Shown here: positions 44,060-52,520 of the stretch, one piece after another | Layout: every line of letters starts with the position of its first letter | Numbering within the stretch: the first letter of the stretch is position 1 | Source of the DNA: Tamlana flava | GTDB lineage: Bacteria > Bacteroidota > Bacteroidia > Flavobacteriales > Flavobacteriaceae | Length of the DNA: 64,000 bases | Reading direction: 5' to 3' | Assembly: GCF_041287255.1 (NCBI RefSeq) | Contig: NZ_JBGGTX010000002.1 | Coordinates: 434,001-498,000 of the forward strand | Made by a program: the position numbers and the translations under genes | Notes under the pieces: model-generated | Seen by the model: the letters and a program-made list of their open reading frames with translations, nothing else | What the model was told of the DNA's origin: nothing | Databases searched by the model: none

Positions 44060-44962
44060 TTACACCCAATCTATAGGATTTTTTAAGGCATCAATCAATT
44101 TTTCTTCTTCGCTTCCTTTTTTAGGATGATGGTCGTAAACCCATTGTACATGTGGAGGTAAACTCATTAAGATGCTTTCTATACGTCCGTTGGTTTTTAG
44201 CCCGAAAAGCGTGCCTTTATCATGAACCAAATTAAATTCTACATAACGACCGCGACGGATTTCCTGCCAATTACGTTGTGCTTCTGTATATGGTAAATCT
44301 TTTCGTTTTTCTACAATGGGCACATAAGCATCTAGGAAACTATTACCAACTTCAGTTACAAAGTTGTACCAGTTTTCCATGGTCATACCGTTAGAAGCTT
44401 TACAATAATCGAAAAACAAACCGCCAATACCTCGTGCTTCATTACGATGGGCATTATAAAAATATTCATCACAACGTTTTTTGTAATCATTGTAAAAACC
44501 GTCATTATGACGGTCGCAAGCTGTTTTACAAACCAGATGAAAGTGTTTAGCATCTTCCTCAAATAAGTAATATGGCGTTAAGTCTTGTCCGCCACCAAAC
44601 CAACTATCGATTATTTCGCCCTTTTTATCATACATTTCAAAATAGCGCCAATTGGCGTGAACCGTTGGCGCCATTGGGCTTTTTGGGTGAATTACCAAAC
44701 TCAATCCACAGGCAAAAAAGTCAACATCATCAACCTTAAAATAGGCTTGCATACTTTTTGGTAATTTACCATGAACGCCAGAAATGTTCACGCCACCTTT
44801 TTCAAAAACATTTCCATTTTCAATAATTCGTGTCCGTCCACCACCACCTTCTAGGCGTTCCCAAATATCCTGACGGAATTTCGCCTTACCATCAACGGCT
44901 TCCAGTTTTGATGTTATAGTATCCTGTAAATCTTGTATATATTGATAAAATTTATCCTTCAT
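44060..44962 (-). CDS. hemF: Oxygen-dependent coproporphyrinogen III oxidase
   Basis: 300 residues, full length. GGGGRTRIIENGNVFEKGGV, TVHANWRYFEM, WFGGGQDLTPYYLFEEDAKH and EARGIGGLFFDYC are conserved family motifs. It converts coproporphyrinogen III to protoporphyrinogen IX using oxygen, which implies aerobic heme synthesis. Two nt from the GNAT gene. Confidence 0.97.
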   Translation of the reverse strand: MKDKFYQYIQDLQDTITSKLEAVDGKAKFRQDIWERLEGGGGRTRIIENGNVFEKGGVNISGVHGKLPKSMQAYFKVDDVDFFACGLSLVIHPKSPMAPTVHANWRYFEMYDKKGEIIDSWFGGGQDLTPYYLFEEDAKHFHLVCKTACDRHNDGFYNDYKKRCDEYFYNAHRNEARGIGGLFFDYCKASNGMTMENWYNFVTEVGNSFLDAYVPIVEKRKDLPYTEAQRNWQEIRRGRYVEFNLVHDKGTLFGLKTNGRIESILMSLPPHVQWVYDHHPKKGSEEEKLIDALKNPIDWV

Positions 44963-44964
44963 AA

Positions 44965-45507
44965 TTATTCAAATTCATTGTACAGCTCATAAAGCTCCAT
45001 GTCTAAAGGAAGTTCACCGGGCGGAGTATGCTCCTTTTCAAGGGTTTTGATCCAAGTAAAATTACAATTCTCGGCTACTTTTATACTTGCTAAATTGCTT
45101 TTATGCACAATGGCTTTCAGCGTAATTAAACCTATTCTGTCAAAAGCATGATCAGATAAGATTTGAATGGCATTTGTGGTAATGCCTTTACCTTCATAAT
45201 TGTAATCAATGCAGTATGCCAATTCGCCATGTTTCTTTTTCCAATCAAGCGATTTTAAATAAATCAAACCTATTAAGTTGTTGGATTCATTTTCCTTTAA
45301 GGCGAATAGAAATTCTTCTTTTGACTCAAAATGTTTAACCTTTTTTTTAACGAAAATTTTCGACAGGTCTGGGGTTAAATTCTCCTCTAATGTTTTTGGG
45401 AAATATCGCTTTAAACGCTCTTCATTTGACACAACAAAATTGCACAAGTTCCATGCGTCTTGAAGGTTTATGGGTGAAATGTGATATGTATCAAAATTAA
45501 GCTTCAC
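44965..45507 (-). CDS. GNAT N-acetyltransferase (RimJ/RimL type)
   Basis: 180 residues with the acetyl-CoA-binding pattern in ELAYCIDYNYEGKGITTNAIQI and a later NLASIKVAENCNFTWIKTLE. Substrate unknown; ribosomal proteins or small amines are possible. It overlaps the EI24 gene by 11 nt and is embedded in the heme operon. Confidence 0.82.
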   Translation of the reverse strand: MKLNFDTYHISPINLQDAWNLCNFVVSNEERLKRYFPKTLEENLTPDLSKIFVKKKVKHFESKEEFLFALKENESNNLIGLIYLKSLDWKKKHGELAYCIDYNYEGKGITTNAIQILSDHAFDRIGLITLKAIVHKSNLASIKVAENCNFTWIKTLEKEHTPPGELPLDMELYELYNEFE

Positions 45508-46255
45508 TTACAGTTATTGGCTTTAATTTAAGGGTCTCAATTGTTTGGATTGAAGCTGCGGTAACCGACAAGGGCAGAACCATAATAACACCAATTATTG
45601 GAACCAAAAGGCATAGTATGAATACAATTCCATTTCCTATGGCCAAACCACGATGTTTGCGGACAAACTGAACACTTTCCTTATATTGAAAATGACGTTC
45701 TAGGGCGTAATCCATATTACCAAATCCAGCATAATAGGCTTGCACTAAAAACAGCAATATAGTTGAAAATATGTTAACAATGGGTATGAACTTCAATAAC
45801 AAAATAGGAATGGTTAACAGTAATTCCATTAATAAATTTCTAACGTTAACTTTTATGCCTCTCCATAGTTGTTGTGCAAAAGAAGTATTTCTATGAGTAT
45901 GCGATGTGTTTCCTGTGAAATGAGCTTCTATTTTTTCAGAAACAGGACTCATAAATGGTGCCGATAGCGCCATTATGATATGTTTAAAAAGAATAAGGCC
46001 GATAATGATTATGATAAGCCAACCAATAAAATTACTAATGGTAGAAAAGGTTTCTTTTCCCCAATCCCAAATCCAGATTTTTGAAATAAAACGTCCTATA
46101 TTGTCAGACAAGCCATATGCTGAAGTAAAAATAAGAATGGCGGTTACAAAACTAATTACCATTGGAATTGCAAAGTATTTCCAGAGTTTTAGTTTGGATA
46201 TTAAACCAAAAGCTCCGAAGTATGCTTTAATTCCTGTGGCAATATTTTTAAGCAT
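45497..46255 (-). CDS. EI24-domain membrane protein
   Basis: 252 residues with about five to six transmembrane helices. The stretch APFMSPVSEKIEAHFTG and the QAYYAGFGNMDYALERHFQ segment match the EI24/CysZ-like family. CysZ imports sulfate, but many members have no known cargo. It overlaps hemE by 8 nt; a role in heme or precursor traffic is speculative. Confidence 0.78.
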   Translation of the reverse strand: MLKNIATGIKAYFGAFGLISKLKLWKYFAIPMVISFVTAILIFTSAYGLSDNIGRFISKIWIWDWGKETFSTISNFIGWLIIIIIGLILFKHIIMALSAPFMSPVSEKIEAHFTGNTSHTHRNTSFAQQLWRGIKVNVRNLLMELLLTIPILLLKFIPIVNIFSTILLFLVQAYYAGFGNMDYALERHFQYKESVQFVRKHRGLAIGNGIVFILCLLVPIIGVIMVLPLSVTAASIQTIETLKLKPITVSEA

Positions 46256-47273
46256 TGTATTCTTTTACGGCATCAACAAATGCCTGTGCATTTTCTAGTG
46301 GGATGTTTGGCAAAATACCATGACCCAAGTTTACAATGTATTTATCTTTTCCAAACTCGTTAATCATTTGGTGCACCATTTTCTTTATTTCCGATGGCGG
46401 TGATAGTAAGCGGGCAGGATCGAAATTTCCTTGTAGGGTAATGTTGCCTCCTGTTAAATAGCGGGCATTGCGAGCAGAACAGGTCCAATCAATGCCTAAA
46501 GCGGATGCTTTACTTTGTGCCATTTCATGCAGCGCAAACCAACACCCTTTTCCAAAGGCAATTACCGGTGCATCATCTTTTAGTGCCTCTATAATTTGAT
46601 TGATGTATTGCCATGAAAATTCTTGATAATCGGTTGGTGATAGCATACCACCCCAAGAATCAAAAACTTGAACTGCGTTACAACCTGCTTTTACTTTTTC
46701 TTTCAAATAGGCAATGGTAGTATCGGTTATTTTTTGAAGTAGTTGATGTGCTGCCACAGGATTGGTAAAACAGAACTCCTTGGCTTTATCAAAGGTTTTG
46801 CTACCTTGACCTTGCACGCAATAGCATAGGATGGTCCAAGGTGAGCCAGCAAAACCAATAAGTGGAATTTCATCATTTAGCAATTCTTTGGTAGCTTTTA
46901 TGGCTTTATATACATAATCGAGTTCTACTGTAACATCAGGTACGATTACGTTTTGAACATCTTTTGAGGTTCGAACAGGATTGGGCAAATACGGACCAAA
47001 ATTAGGTTTCATTTGTACCTCAATATTCATAGCTTGAGGGATAACCAAAATATCGCTGAACAATATGGCGGCATCCATTCCGTAACGTCGTATGGGCTGT
47101 ATCGTAATTTCACTAGCTAATTCCGGTGTTCTGCATCGGGTAAAGAAATCGTATTTCTCACGAATGGCCATAAATTCTGGTAAATAACGCCCGGCTTGAC
47201 GCATCATCCAAACGGGTGGGCGGTTTACGGTTTCACCTTTTAATGCTCTTAAAAATAAATCGTTTTTTATCAT
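46248..47273 (-). CDS. hemE: Uroporphyrinogen decarboxylase
   Basis: 341 residues. The N-terminal signature RPPVWMMRQAGRYLPEF, with the two essential Arg residues, and the later FAGSPWTILCYCVQGQGSK and GHGILPNIPLENA are canonical. It removes four carboxyls to make coproporphyrinogen III. A dispersed-repeat-like segment separates it from hemC-hemD. Confidence 0.97.
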   Translation of the reverse strand: MIKNDLFLRALKGETVNRPPVWMMRQAGRYLPEFMAIREKYDFFTRCRTPELASEITIQPIRRYGMDAAILFSDILVIPQAMNIEVQMKPNFGPYLPNPVRTSKDVQNVIVPDVTVELDYVYKAIKATKELLNDEIPLIGFAGSPWTILCYCVQGQGSKTFDKAKEFCFTNPVAAHQLLQKITDTTIAYLKEKVKAGCNAVQVFDSWGGMLSPTDYQEFSWQYINQIIEALKDDAPVIAFGKGCWFALHEMAQSKASALGIDWTCSARNARYLTGGNITLQGNFDPARLLSPPSEIKKMVHQMINEFGKDKYIVNLGHGILPNIPLENAQAFVDAVKEYNA

Positions 47274-47281
47274 ATTTTCAT

Positions 47282-47361
47282 GTCATTGCGAATCGCGCTT
47301 TTCAGCTTGATATGGCAATCTTATTAATGAGATTACTTCGTCATACTTCCTCGTAATGACG
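47282..47361. repeat. Imperfect dispersed repeat in the heme operon
   Basis: Begins GTCATTGCGA and ends TCGTAATGAC, an imperfect inverted repeat, with the internal arms CAATCT and AGATTAC. This resembles the GTCATTGCGAG..CTCGCAATGAC repeats widespread between flavobacterial genes. It fills the gap between hemE and hemC-hemD. Confidence 0.6.
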
Positions 47362-47363
47362 AT

Positions 47364-48941
47364 TTAAACATAATGTTCGTTTACTAGTTCTATGACGCTC
47401 TCAACAGTTGGTACTTTTGCAACGCGTACATCGTCAAAATGCTTTCTAGCTTCTTTTGCTGTGGCTTCACCAATACAGAAGGCAATCACCTCTCCTTTGT
47501 TTTTTTGAACGAAGCTTTCAACCGTAGATGGGCTATAAAACATAACGCCTTCAACCGACTCATCAATTTTTAAGCCATCGAATTTGGTTTGGTAGGCTTC
47601 AACTTCGTTTACATTTATATGGTTTTCTGCCAATATGGTTGGTAAGACATCCAATCTTAAATCGCTGCAAAAATAAGTAACTTCGGTGCCTTCTATAAAT
47701 TCAACTAAATAATTCGCTAAACTTTCAGCGTTATTTTCGGCATGGGTTACCTTGCCTATTTTCTTCTCAATAAGTCGTTTTGTTCTTCGGCCAACACAGT
47801 AAATGTTTTTGAACTGTAATTCAAGGGCAGAATAGTTAGTTGTTAAGGATTCCACGGCATTTTTACTGGTGATGATGACGTTTTGAATTTCAGACCTAAG
47901 TATTTGAGGTCGAATACGGTTCAGGCTAATTTTTATAAAATCTGAACTATCAGAAACCACCTTTTCGTTGAACAATAAACGTTGGTCTTCAGAAAGCGAT
48001 TTTGTTGAATAGATGTTCGTTTTTTTATTGGATTGCTTTATGGTATCCATCAAACGTTTACCACCACGTTCTATAATGAAATCGGCACAAAATTGAGCCA
48101 TATTTTCGTGTTTTCCAAGTTTTTCAACTCGGGTTACATCAATCCGTTTAGTGCCATTTTCACTCAACAATACACCCTTAAAGTGAACTTCCTCGTCTTT
48201 AATATTGGCAAGCGCACCAATGGGTGCGGTACAGCCACCCTCAAGCTTATTTAAAAACTCGCGTTCAATAGTGGTGCAAATCTCGGTTTCTTTATGGTTA
48301 AGTTCGGCACAAGCACTTCTAACAAATTCATCTTCCTCTAATGCCGTAATCATTATGGCACCTTGAGCTGGCGCAGGAACCATCCAATCCAGATTCACTG
48401 CATTTTCCGGACGTATGCCTATTCTCCCAATACCAGCTGCAGCAAAAATAGCACCGTTCCAATCTTCATTGTCATCCAGTTTTTGCAGGCGCGAATTGAC
48501 ATTTCCACGCAAATCCACAATGGTATGTGTGGGGAATCGATTCAGCCATTGGGCTTTTCTTCGCAAGCTACCAGTAGCAACAATCGCATTTTTGGCCCCT
48601 AAAAACTCTTCGTTATTCTTAAAAACCAAAGTATCGTTTACATTACCACGTTTTAAAACCGCGGCTTGAACAATGCCTTTTGGTAAAACAGTTGGTACAT
48701 CTTTAAGGGAATGCACTGCAATGTCAATATCGTGGTTTAGCATGGCAATGTCTAAAGTTCTGGTAAAGATTCCAGTTATGCCCAATTCATAAAGCGGTTT
48801 GTCAAGTACCAAATCGCCTGTAGATTTTACCGGAACAAGTTCGGTTTTGTGGCCTAAATTTTCGAGTTGCTGTTTTACAATATTGGCTTGCCATAGTGCC
48901 AATTCACTATCACGCGTACCAATTCTAATGGTTTTAGACAT
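47364..48941 (-). CDS. hemC: Fused hydroxymethylbilane synthase / uroporphyrinogen-III synthase
   Basis: 525 residues. Residues about 1-300 are HemC, with the dipyrromethane cofactor cysteine Cys237 in LEGGCTAPIGA and TGSLRRKAQWL. Residues about 310-525 match HemD, with FYSPSTVESFV and IGEATAKEARKHF. The fusion channels the unstable hydroxymethylbilane directly to ring closure. It overlaps hemA by 8 nt. Fusions of these two domains are known in some Bacteroidota. Confidence 0.95.
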   Translation of the reverse strand: MSKTIRIGTRDSELALWQANIVKQQLENLGHKTELVPVKSTGDLVLDKPLYELGITGIFTRTLDIAMLNHDIDIAVHSLKDVPTVLPKGIVQAAVLKRGNVNDTLVFKNNEEFLGAKNAIVATGSLRRKAQWLNRFPTHTIVDLRGNVNSRLQKLDDNEDWNGAIFAAAGIGRIGIRPENAVNLDWMVPAPAQGAIMITALEEDEFVRSACAELNHKETEICTTIEREFLNKLEGGCTAPIGALANIKDEEVHFKGVLLSENGTKRIDVTRVEKLGKHENMAQFCADFIIERGGKRLMDTIKQSNKKTNIYSTKSLSEDQRLLFNEKVVSDSSDFIKISLNRIRPQILRSEIQNVIITSKNAVESLTTNYSALELQFKNIYCVGRRTKRLIEKKIGKVTHAENNAESLANYLVEFIEGTEVTYFCSDLRLDVLPTILAENHINVNEVEAYQTKFDGLKIDESVEGVMFYSPSTVESFVQKNKGEVIAFCIGEATAKEARKHFDDVRVAKVPTVESVIELVNEHYV

Positions 48942-50199
48942 TCGTTTTTTGAGGTTCTTCTAACTGAAACACTTTTTTGATAAGTTCTAAACTTTCGTCT
49001 GTAGAAACATCATCTTCTTTTAAATGATGTGCAAAGTGGTTAGTGATTTTTTGAATGATATTATTGCTGATAATTTCGGCTTGAGCTTCATTAAAATCAG
49101 CAGTTTTTTTGCGTTGCGCATCCAATTCCGCAGCGGCGAAATCAGCAAGTTTATGTTTTAAGGCCTTTATGGTTGGCGCAAATTTTCGGGTTTCCAACCA
49201 ACTGTTAAATTCAGCTTTTACTTCTTCAATTATAGCTTCGGCCGAAGGAATGTGTTGTTTTCTCGCTTCTAAAGTTTCATCAGTGATTTTAGATAAATGG
49301 TCAAGATGAACCAGCAAAACATTGTTTAATTCTTCAACATTGGCATTCACATTTTTTGGAATAGATAAATCTAAAATCAAAAGGTTCTTTTTCGATTGTA
49401 TAATGTGCTTGTCAATGGTTGGGCGTTGTGCACCGGTTGCAACAATCAAAATATCAGAATTGTTGATTTCTTCTTGTAAATTCGCATAATCTTTAACGAT
49501 TAAATTGAATTTTCCGGCAATTTGTTCGGCTTTATCCTTGGTTCTGTTAATGAGTGTTATGTGCTCATTCTTGGTGTGTTTTACCAAGTTTTCACAAGTG
49601 TTCCTGCCTATTTTTCCTGTTCCGAAAAGAAGAATGTTTTTGTTTGCAACATCTTCAACCATATTCAAAATGTATTGTACTGAAGCAAAAGATACCGAAG
49701 TTGCACCAGATGAAATATCGGTTTCGGTCTTTATACGTTTGCTTGCCTGGATAACTGCATTGACCAATCGTTCGGTAAAATGGTTTAACAATCCATGTTT
49801 TCGCGATAGTTTAGCGCTTTGTTTCAACTGACTAATAATTTCAAAATCACCTAAAATTTGGCTGTCTAGACCAGAACCAACTCGGAACATGTGCGCAATG
49901 GCTTCTTTGTTTTTGAAAACATAGGCTACCTTTTGAAATTCCTCAACGGTACCTCTGGTATTATCGCAAAGCAGTTGAATAAGTTGAAAGGGATGCTGCG
50001 CAAAACCGTAAATTTCGGTACGGTTACAGGTAGAAGTCACCACCAAGCTTTCAATATCGTTGGCTTTGGCTTGGGCAAGCAAAGCTATTTTAGCTTCATC
50101 GTCTAAACTAAAGTGCCCTCTTATGTCTGCATCGGCTTTTTTATAACTCAAACCAATGGCATAAAAGTAATTACTTCTTGAAATATTGTACTTCTGCAT
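48934..50199 (-). CDS. hemA: Glutamyl-tRNA reductase
   Basis: 421 residues from ATG 50199, where the family's FYAIGLSYKKADADIRG opening begins; an upstream start would add 54 hydrophobic residues unlike the family and cover the promoter. The catalytic cysteine is Cys58 in STCNRTEIY. The NADPH-binding motif GTGKIGRNTCENL and the C-terminal dimerisation domain are present. It makes glutamate-1-semialdehyde from Glu-tRNA, the first committed step. Confidence 0.96.
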   Translation of the reverse strand: MQKYNISRSNYFYAIGLSYKKADADIRGHFSLDDEAKIALLAQAKANDIESLVVTSTCNRTEIYGFAQHPFQLIQLLCDNTRGTVEEFQKVAYVFKNKEAIAHMFRVGSGLDSQILGDFEIISQLKQSAKLSRKHGLLNHFTERLVNAVIQASKRIKTETDISSGATSVSFASVQYILNMVEDVANKNILLFGTGKIGRNTCENLVKHTKNEHITLINRTKDKAEQIAGKFNLIVKDYANLQEEINNSDILIVATGAQRPTIDKHIIQSKKNLLILDLSIPKNVNANVEELNNVLLVHLDHLSKITDETLEARKQHIPSAEAIIEEVKAEFNSWLETRKFAPTIKALKHKLADFAAAELDAQRKKTADFNEAQAEIISNNIIQKITNHFAHHLKEDDVSTDESLELIKKVFQLEEPQKTNV

Positions 50200-50221
50200 G
50201 CTAATACCTGATAATATGAAG

Positions 50222-50229
50222 CAAAAGTA
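50222..50229 (-). promoter_or_regulatory. -10 box of the hemA operon
   Basis: Minus-strand TACTTTTG, an exact TAnnTTTG match 22 nt before the hemA ATG. Divergent from the AraC-regulator promoter about 100 nt away. Confidence 0.6.
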
Positions 50230-50323
50230 TACGGATGACGTTAAAAAAAATAACGCTAAAAGAACTATTAGTGTCGTTTGTGGTTTTTTGCCGATGTTTT
50301 TTTTAAAAACATGATAAATGTCA

Positions 50324-50331
50324 TACTTTTG
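50324..50331 (+). promoter_or_regulatory. -10 box of the araC-hemH operon
   Basis: TACTTTTG on the plus strand, exact match, 57 nt before ATG 50389. The two divergent -10 boxes (this and 50222) frame about 95 nt of shared regulatory DNA. Confidence 0.6.
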
Positions 50332-50388
50332 TAGAGTATTCGGCAGGTTTTGGTGATTCAATTTAGAATCAATCTAAATAAAAGAAAT

Positions 50389-51288
50389 ATGAATCAAGAA
50401 TTTAAGGAAGGAAAAAGTGTCGCCAAAAGTTCTTTTGGAGAAACAAAAGTAGATGAGGGCTTTGTTGTGTTGGCTTATAAAAATGAAGGCAGTGAAGTGC
50501 AAAACCTTGTTAAAGAAATAGATAGCGATTATATCCAGTTTCATTTTTGTGTAAAGGGCTCTAGTCAGTTTGTTTTTAACGAAGGCAGGTACAGATTGAA
50601 TATTCTTGAAGAGAATTCGTTGTTGTTGTACAACCCACAGCGTGAGCTTCCAATTAATTTGGAAATAAATCCGCATTCATGGATGGTTTCCATATTGATT
50701 TCGATTAAAAAATTTCATGGACTTTTTTCTCAAGAGGCCAATTATATTACGTTTTTAAGCGAAGACAATCGTGACAAAAAATATTATAAAGACGGCGTTA
50801 TTTCACCCTCAATGGCCATTGTGCTCAACCAAATTATTAATTACAATCTCAACCAGTCCATAAAATCCATTTATTTTAAAGGAAAAGCTTATGAACTGTT
50901 AAGCTTGTATTTCAACAGAAGCGAGGAAGCAGACATCGAGCAATGCCCATTTTTGGTTGATGAAACCAATGTGATAAAAATTAGAAAAGCCAAGGATATT
51001 ATCGTGGCACGTATGGCAGAGCCACCAAGTTTGCAGGAATTGGCCGATGAAATTGGGCTTAGCCTCAAAAAGCTAAAAGAAGGCTTTAAACAAATTTATG
51101 GTGATTCAGTTTTTAGCTTTTTGTTCGACTATAAGATGGAAGTCGCGCGAAAACTGTTGGAATCAGGCGAGAATAATGTGAATGAAGTGGGGCATAGAGT
51201 TGGTTACAGCACATCAAGCCATTTTATTTCGGCCTTTAAAAAGAAATACGGTACTACACCAAAAAAATATATTATGTCCTTAAATTAG
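50389..51288 (+). CDS. AraC-family regulator, PchR-like
   Basis: 299 residues from ATG 50389. The C-terminal AraC domain (about 205-299) has LQELADEIGLSLKKLKEGFK and VGYSTSSHFISAFKKKYGTT. The N-terminal part (YIQFHFCVKGSSQFVF) resembles siderophore-type AraC regulators such as PchR that sense iron chelates. Divergent from hemA and cotranscribed with hemH, it may balance heme synthesis with iron; inferred. Confidence 0.86.
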   Translation: MNQEFKEGKSVAKSSFGETKVDEGFVVLAYKNEGSEVQNLVKEIDSDYIQFHFCVKGSSQFVFNEGRYRLNILEENSLLLYNPQRELPINLEINPHSWMVSILISIKKFHGLFSQEANYITFLSEDNRDKKYYKDGVISPSMAIVLNQIINYNLNQSIKSIYFKGKAYELLSLYFNRSEEADIEQCPFLVDETNVIKIRKAKDIIVARMAEPPSLQELADEIGLSLKKLKEGFKQIYGDSVFSFLFDYKMEVARKLLESGENNVNEVGHRVGYSTSSHFISAFKKKYGTTPKKYIMSLN

Positions 51289-51308
51289 GAGATTAAAAAC
51301 CAAATGTT

Positions 51309-51485
51309 ATGAAATATTTAACCCCAGAAATTGAAGCCCTGTCAAAACAATTTGAGGTCACTAAATCTCTAGCGCGAACTAATGTGTCTTGCGGCATTTT
51401 CCAAGATTGCGACTATAAAGAAGAACGCCCAAAACTATATCATCAACAAAACGTTGAAAACAATAGAACAGATTTAAAAAAATAA
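51309..51485 (+). CDS. 58-residue small protein directly preceding hemH
   Basis: ATG-to-TAA frame 20 nt after the AraC gene; its stop is immediately followed by the hemH ATG (TAAATG). It contains two cysteines (SCGIFQDCDY) and a charged C-terminus. No family recognised and no signal peptide or membrane helix visible. Tight placement between two genes of one operon and uninterrupted frame argue that it is translated; the function is unknown. Too short for common gene finders. Confidence 0.65.
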   Translation: MKYLTPEIEALSKQFEVTKSLARTNVSCGIFQDCDYKEERPKLYHQQNVENNRTDLKK

Positions 51486-52520
51486 ATGAACAAAGGAATT
51501 TTACTAGTCAATCTTGGGTCACCAGATAGTCCAGAACCCAAAGATGTAAAAAAATATTTAGGTGAATTTTTAATGGACGAGCGCGTTATTGATATTCCCT
51601 ACACGGCTAGGGCATTACTAGTTAGAGGCATCATTTTAAAAACCCGACCCAAAGCTTCGGCTGCTGCCTATAAAAAAATATGGTGGGATGAAGGTTCTCC
51701 CCTCATTGTAATTTCAGAGCGCCTTCAAAGGAAAATCCAAAAGCAAGTTGAGGTGCCTGTGGCTCTGGCCATGCGTTATGGCAGCATGACCATTATAAAA
51801 GGGCTTCAAGAATTGGTTGATAAAGGTGTTGAGGAGGTTTTACTTTTTCCCTTATACCCTCAGTTTGCCATGGCGACTACTGAAACTATTACGGTTTTGG
51901 CCGAAGAGCTTCGTCAGCAATATTTTCCAAATTTAAAAATAGAATCGGTACCAGCGTTTTACAACAAACCAGATTATATTGAAGTGCTTTCCAACTCCAT
52001 AAAAAACCATTTAAAAGGTAAAAATCACGAGCATTTATTGTTTTCGTACCATGGTGTTCCAGAACGGCATATCCGTAAAAGCGATGTTACCAAATCACAT
52101 TGCAAAATAGACGGCAGTTGCTGTGTTACACCAAGCAAGGCACATGAGTTCTGTTATAGACATCAATGTTTAGAAGTCACACGATTGGTCGCTGAAAACC
52201 TTCAACTTAAAGAAGGTACATACTCTACATCATTTCAATCTCGTTTGGGTTTTGACCCTTGGTTACAACCCTACACTGATAGAACCATTGAGCGTTTAGG
52301 AAAGCATGGCATAAAAAACATGGCCATTGTTACACCCGCTTTTGTGAGCGATTGTTTGGAAACCCTTGAGGAAATAGCCATGGAAGGCCAGGAAATTTTT
52401 CATGAAATGGGCGGAAAGGATTTTACAACAATTCCGTGTTTAAATGATGATAAGGAATTTGTGGATTTGTTATCAAAATGGATAAACCAATGGGCAACTT
52501 CTGAAACCTTGGCAGTTTAA
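51486..52520 (+). CDS. hemH: Ferrochelatase
   Basis: 344 residues. LLVNLGSPDSP at the start, FSYHGVPERHI (catalytic-histidine motif), SFQSRLG and the C-terminal AFVSDCLETLEE (essential glutamate region) are all present. The cysteine-rich KIDGSCCVTPSKAHEFCYRH is a possible [2Fe-2S] region. It inserts Fe(II) into protoporphyrin IX or coproporphyrin III. The stop overlaps the MATE start by one base. Confidence 0.97.
   Translation: MNKGILLVNLGSPDSPEPKDVKKYLGEFLMDERVIDIPYTARALLVRGIILKTRPKASAAAYKKIWWDEGSPLIVISERLQRKIQKQVEVPVALAMRYGSMTIIKGLQELVDKGVEEVLLFPLYPQFAMATTETITVLAEELRQQYFPNLKIESVPAFYNKPDYIEVLSNSIKNHLKGKNHEHLLFSYHGVPERHIRKSDVTKSHCKIDGSCCVTPSKAHEFCYRHQCLEVTRLVAENLQLKEGTYSTSFQSRLGFDPWLQPYTDRTIERLGKHGIKNMAIVTPAFVSDCLETLEEIAMEGQEIFHEMGGKDFTTIPCLNDDKEFVDLLSKWINQWATSETLAV

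Noticed and set aside
48934..50361. hemA read from an upstream start, with a 54-residue hydrophobic extension
   Set aside because: The extension is unlike the family and covers the minus-strand -10 box; the ATG at 50199 begins the conserved sequence.
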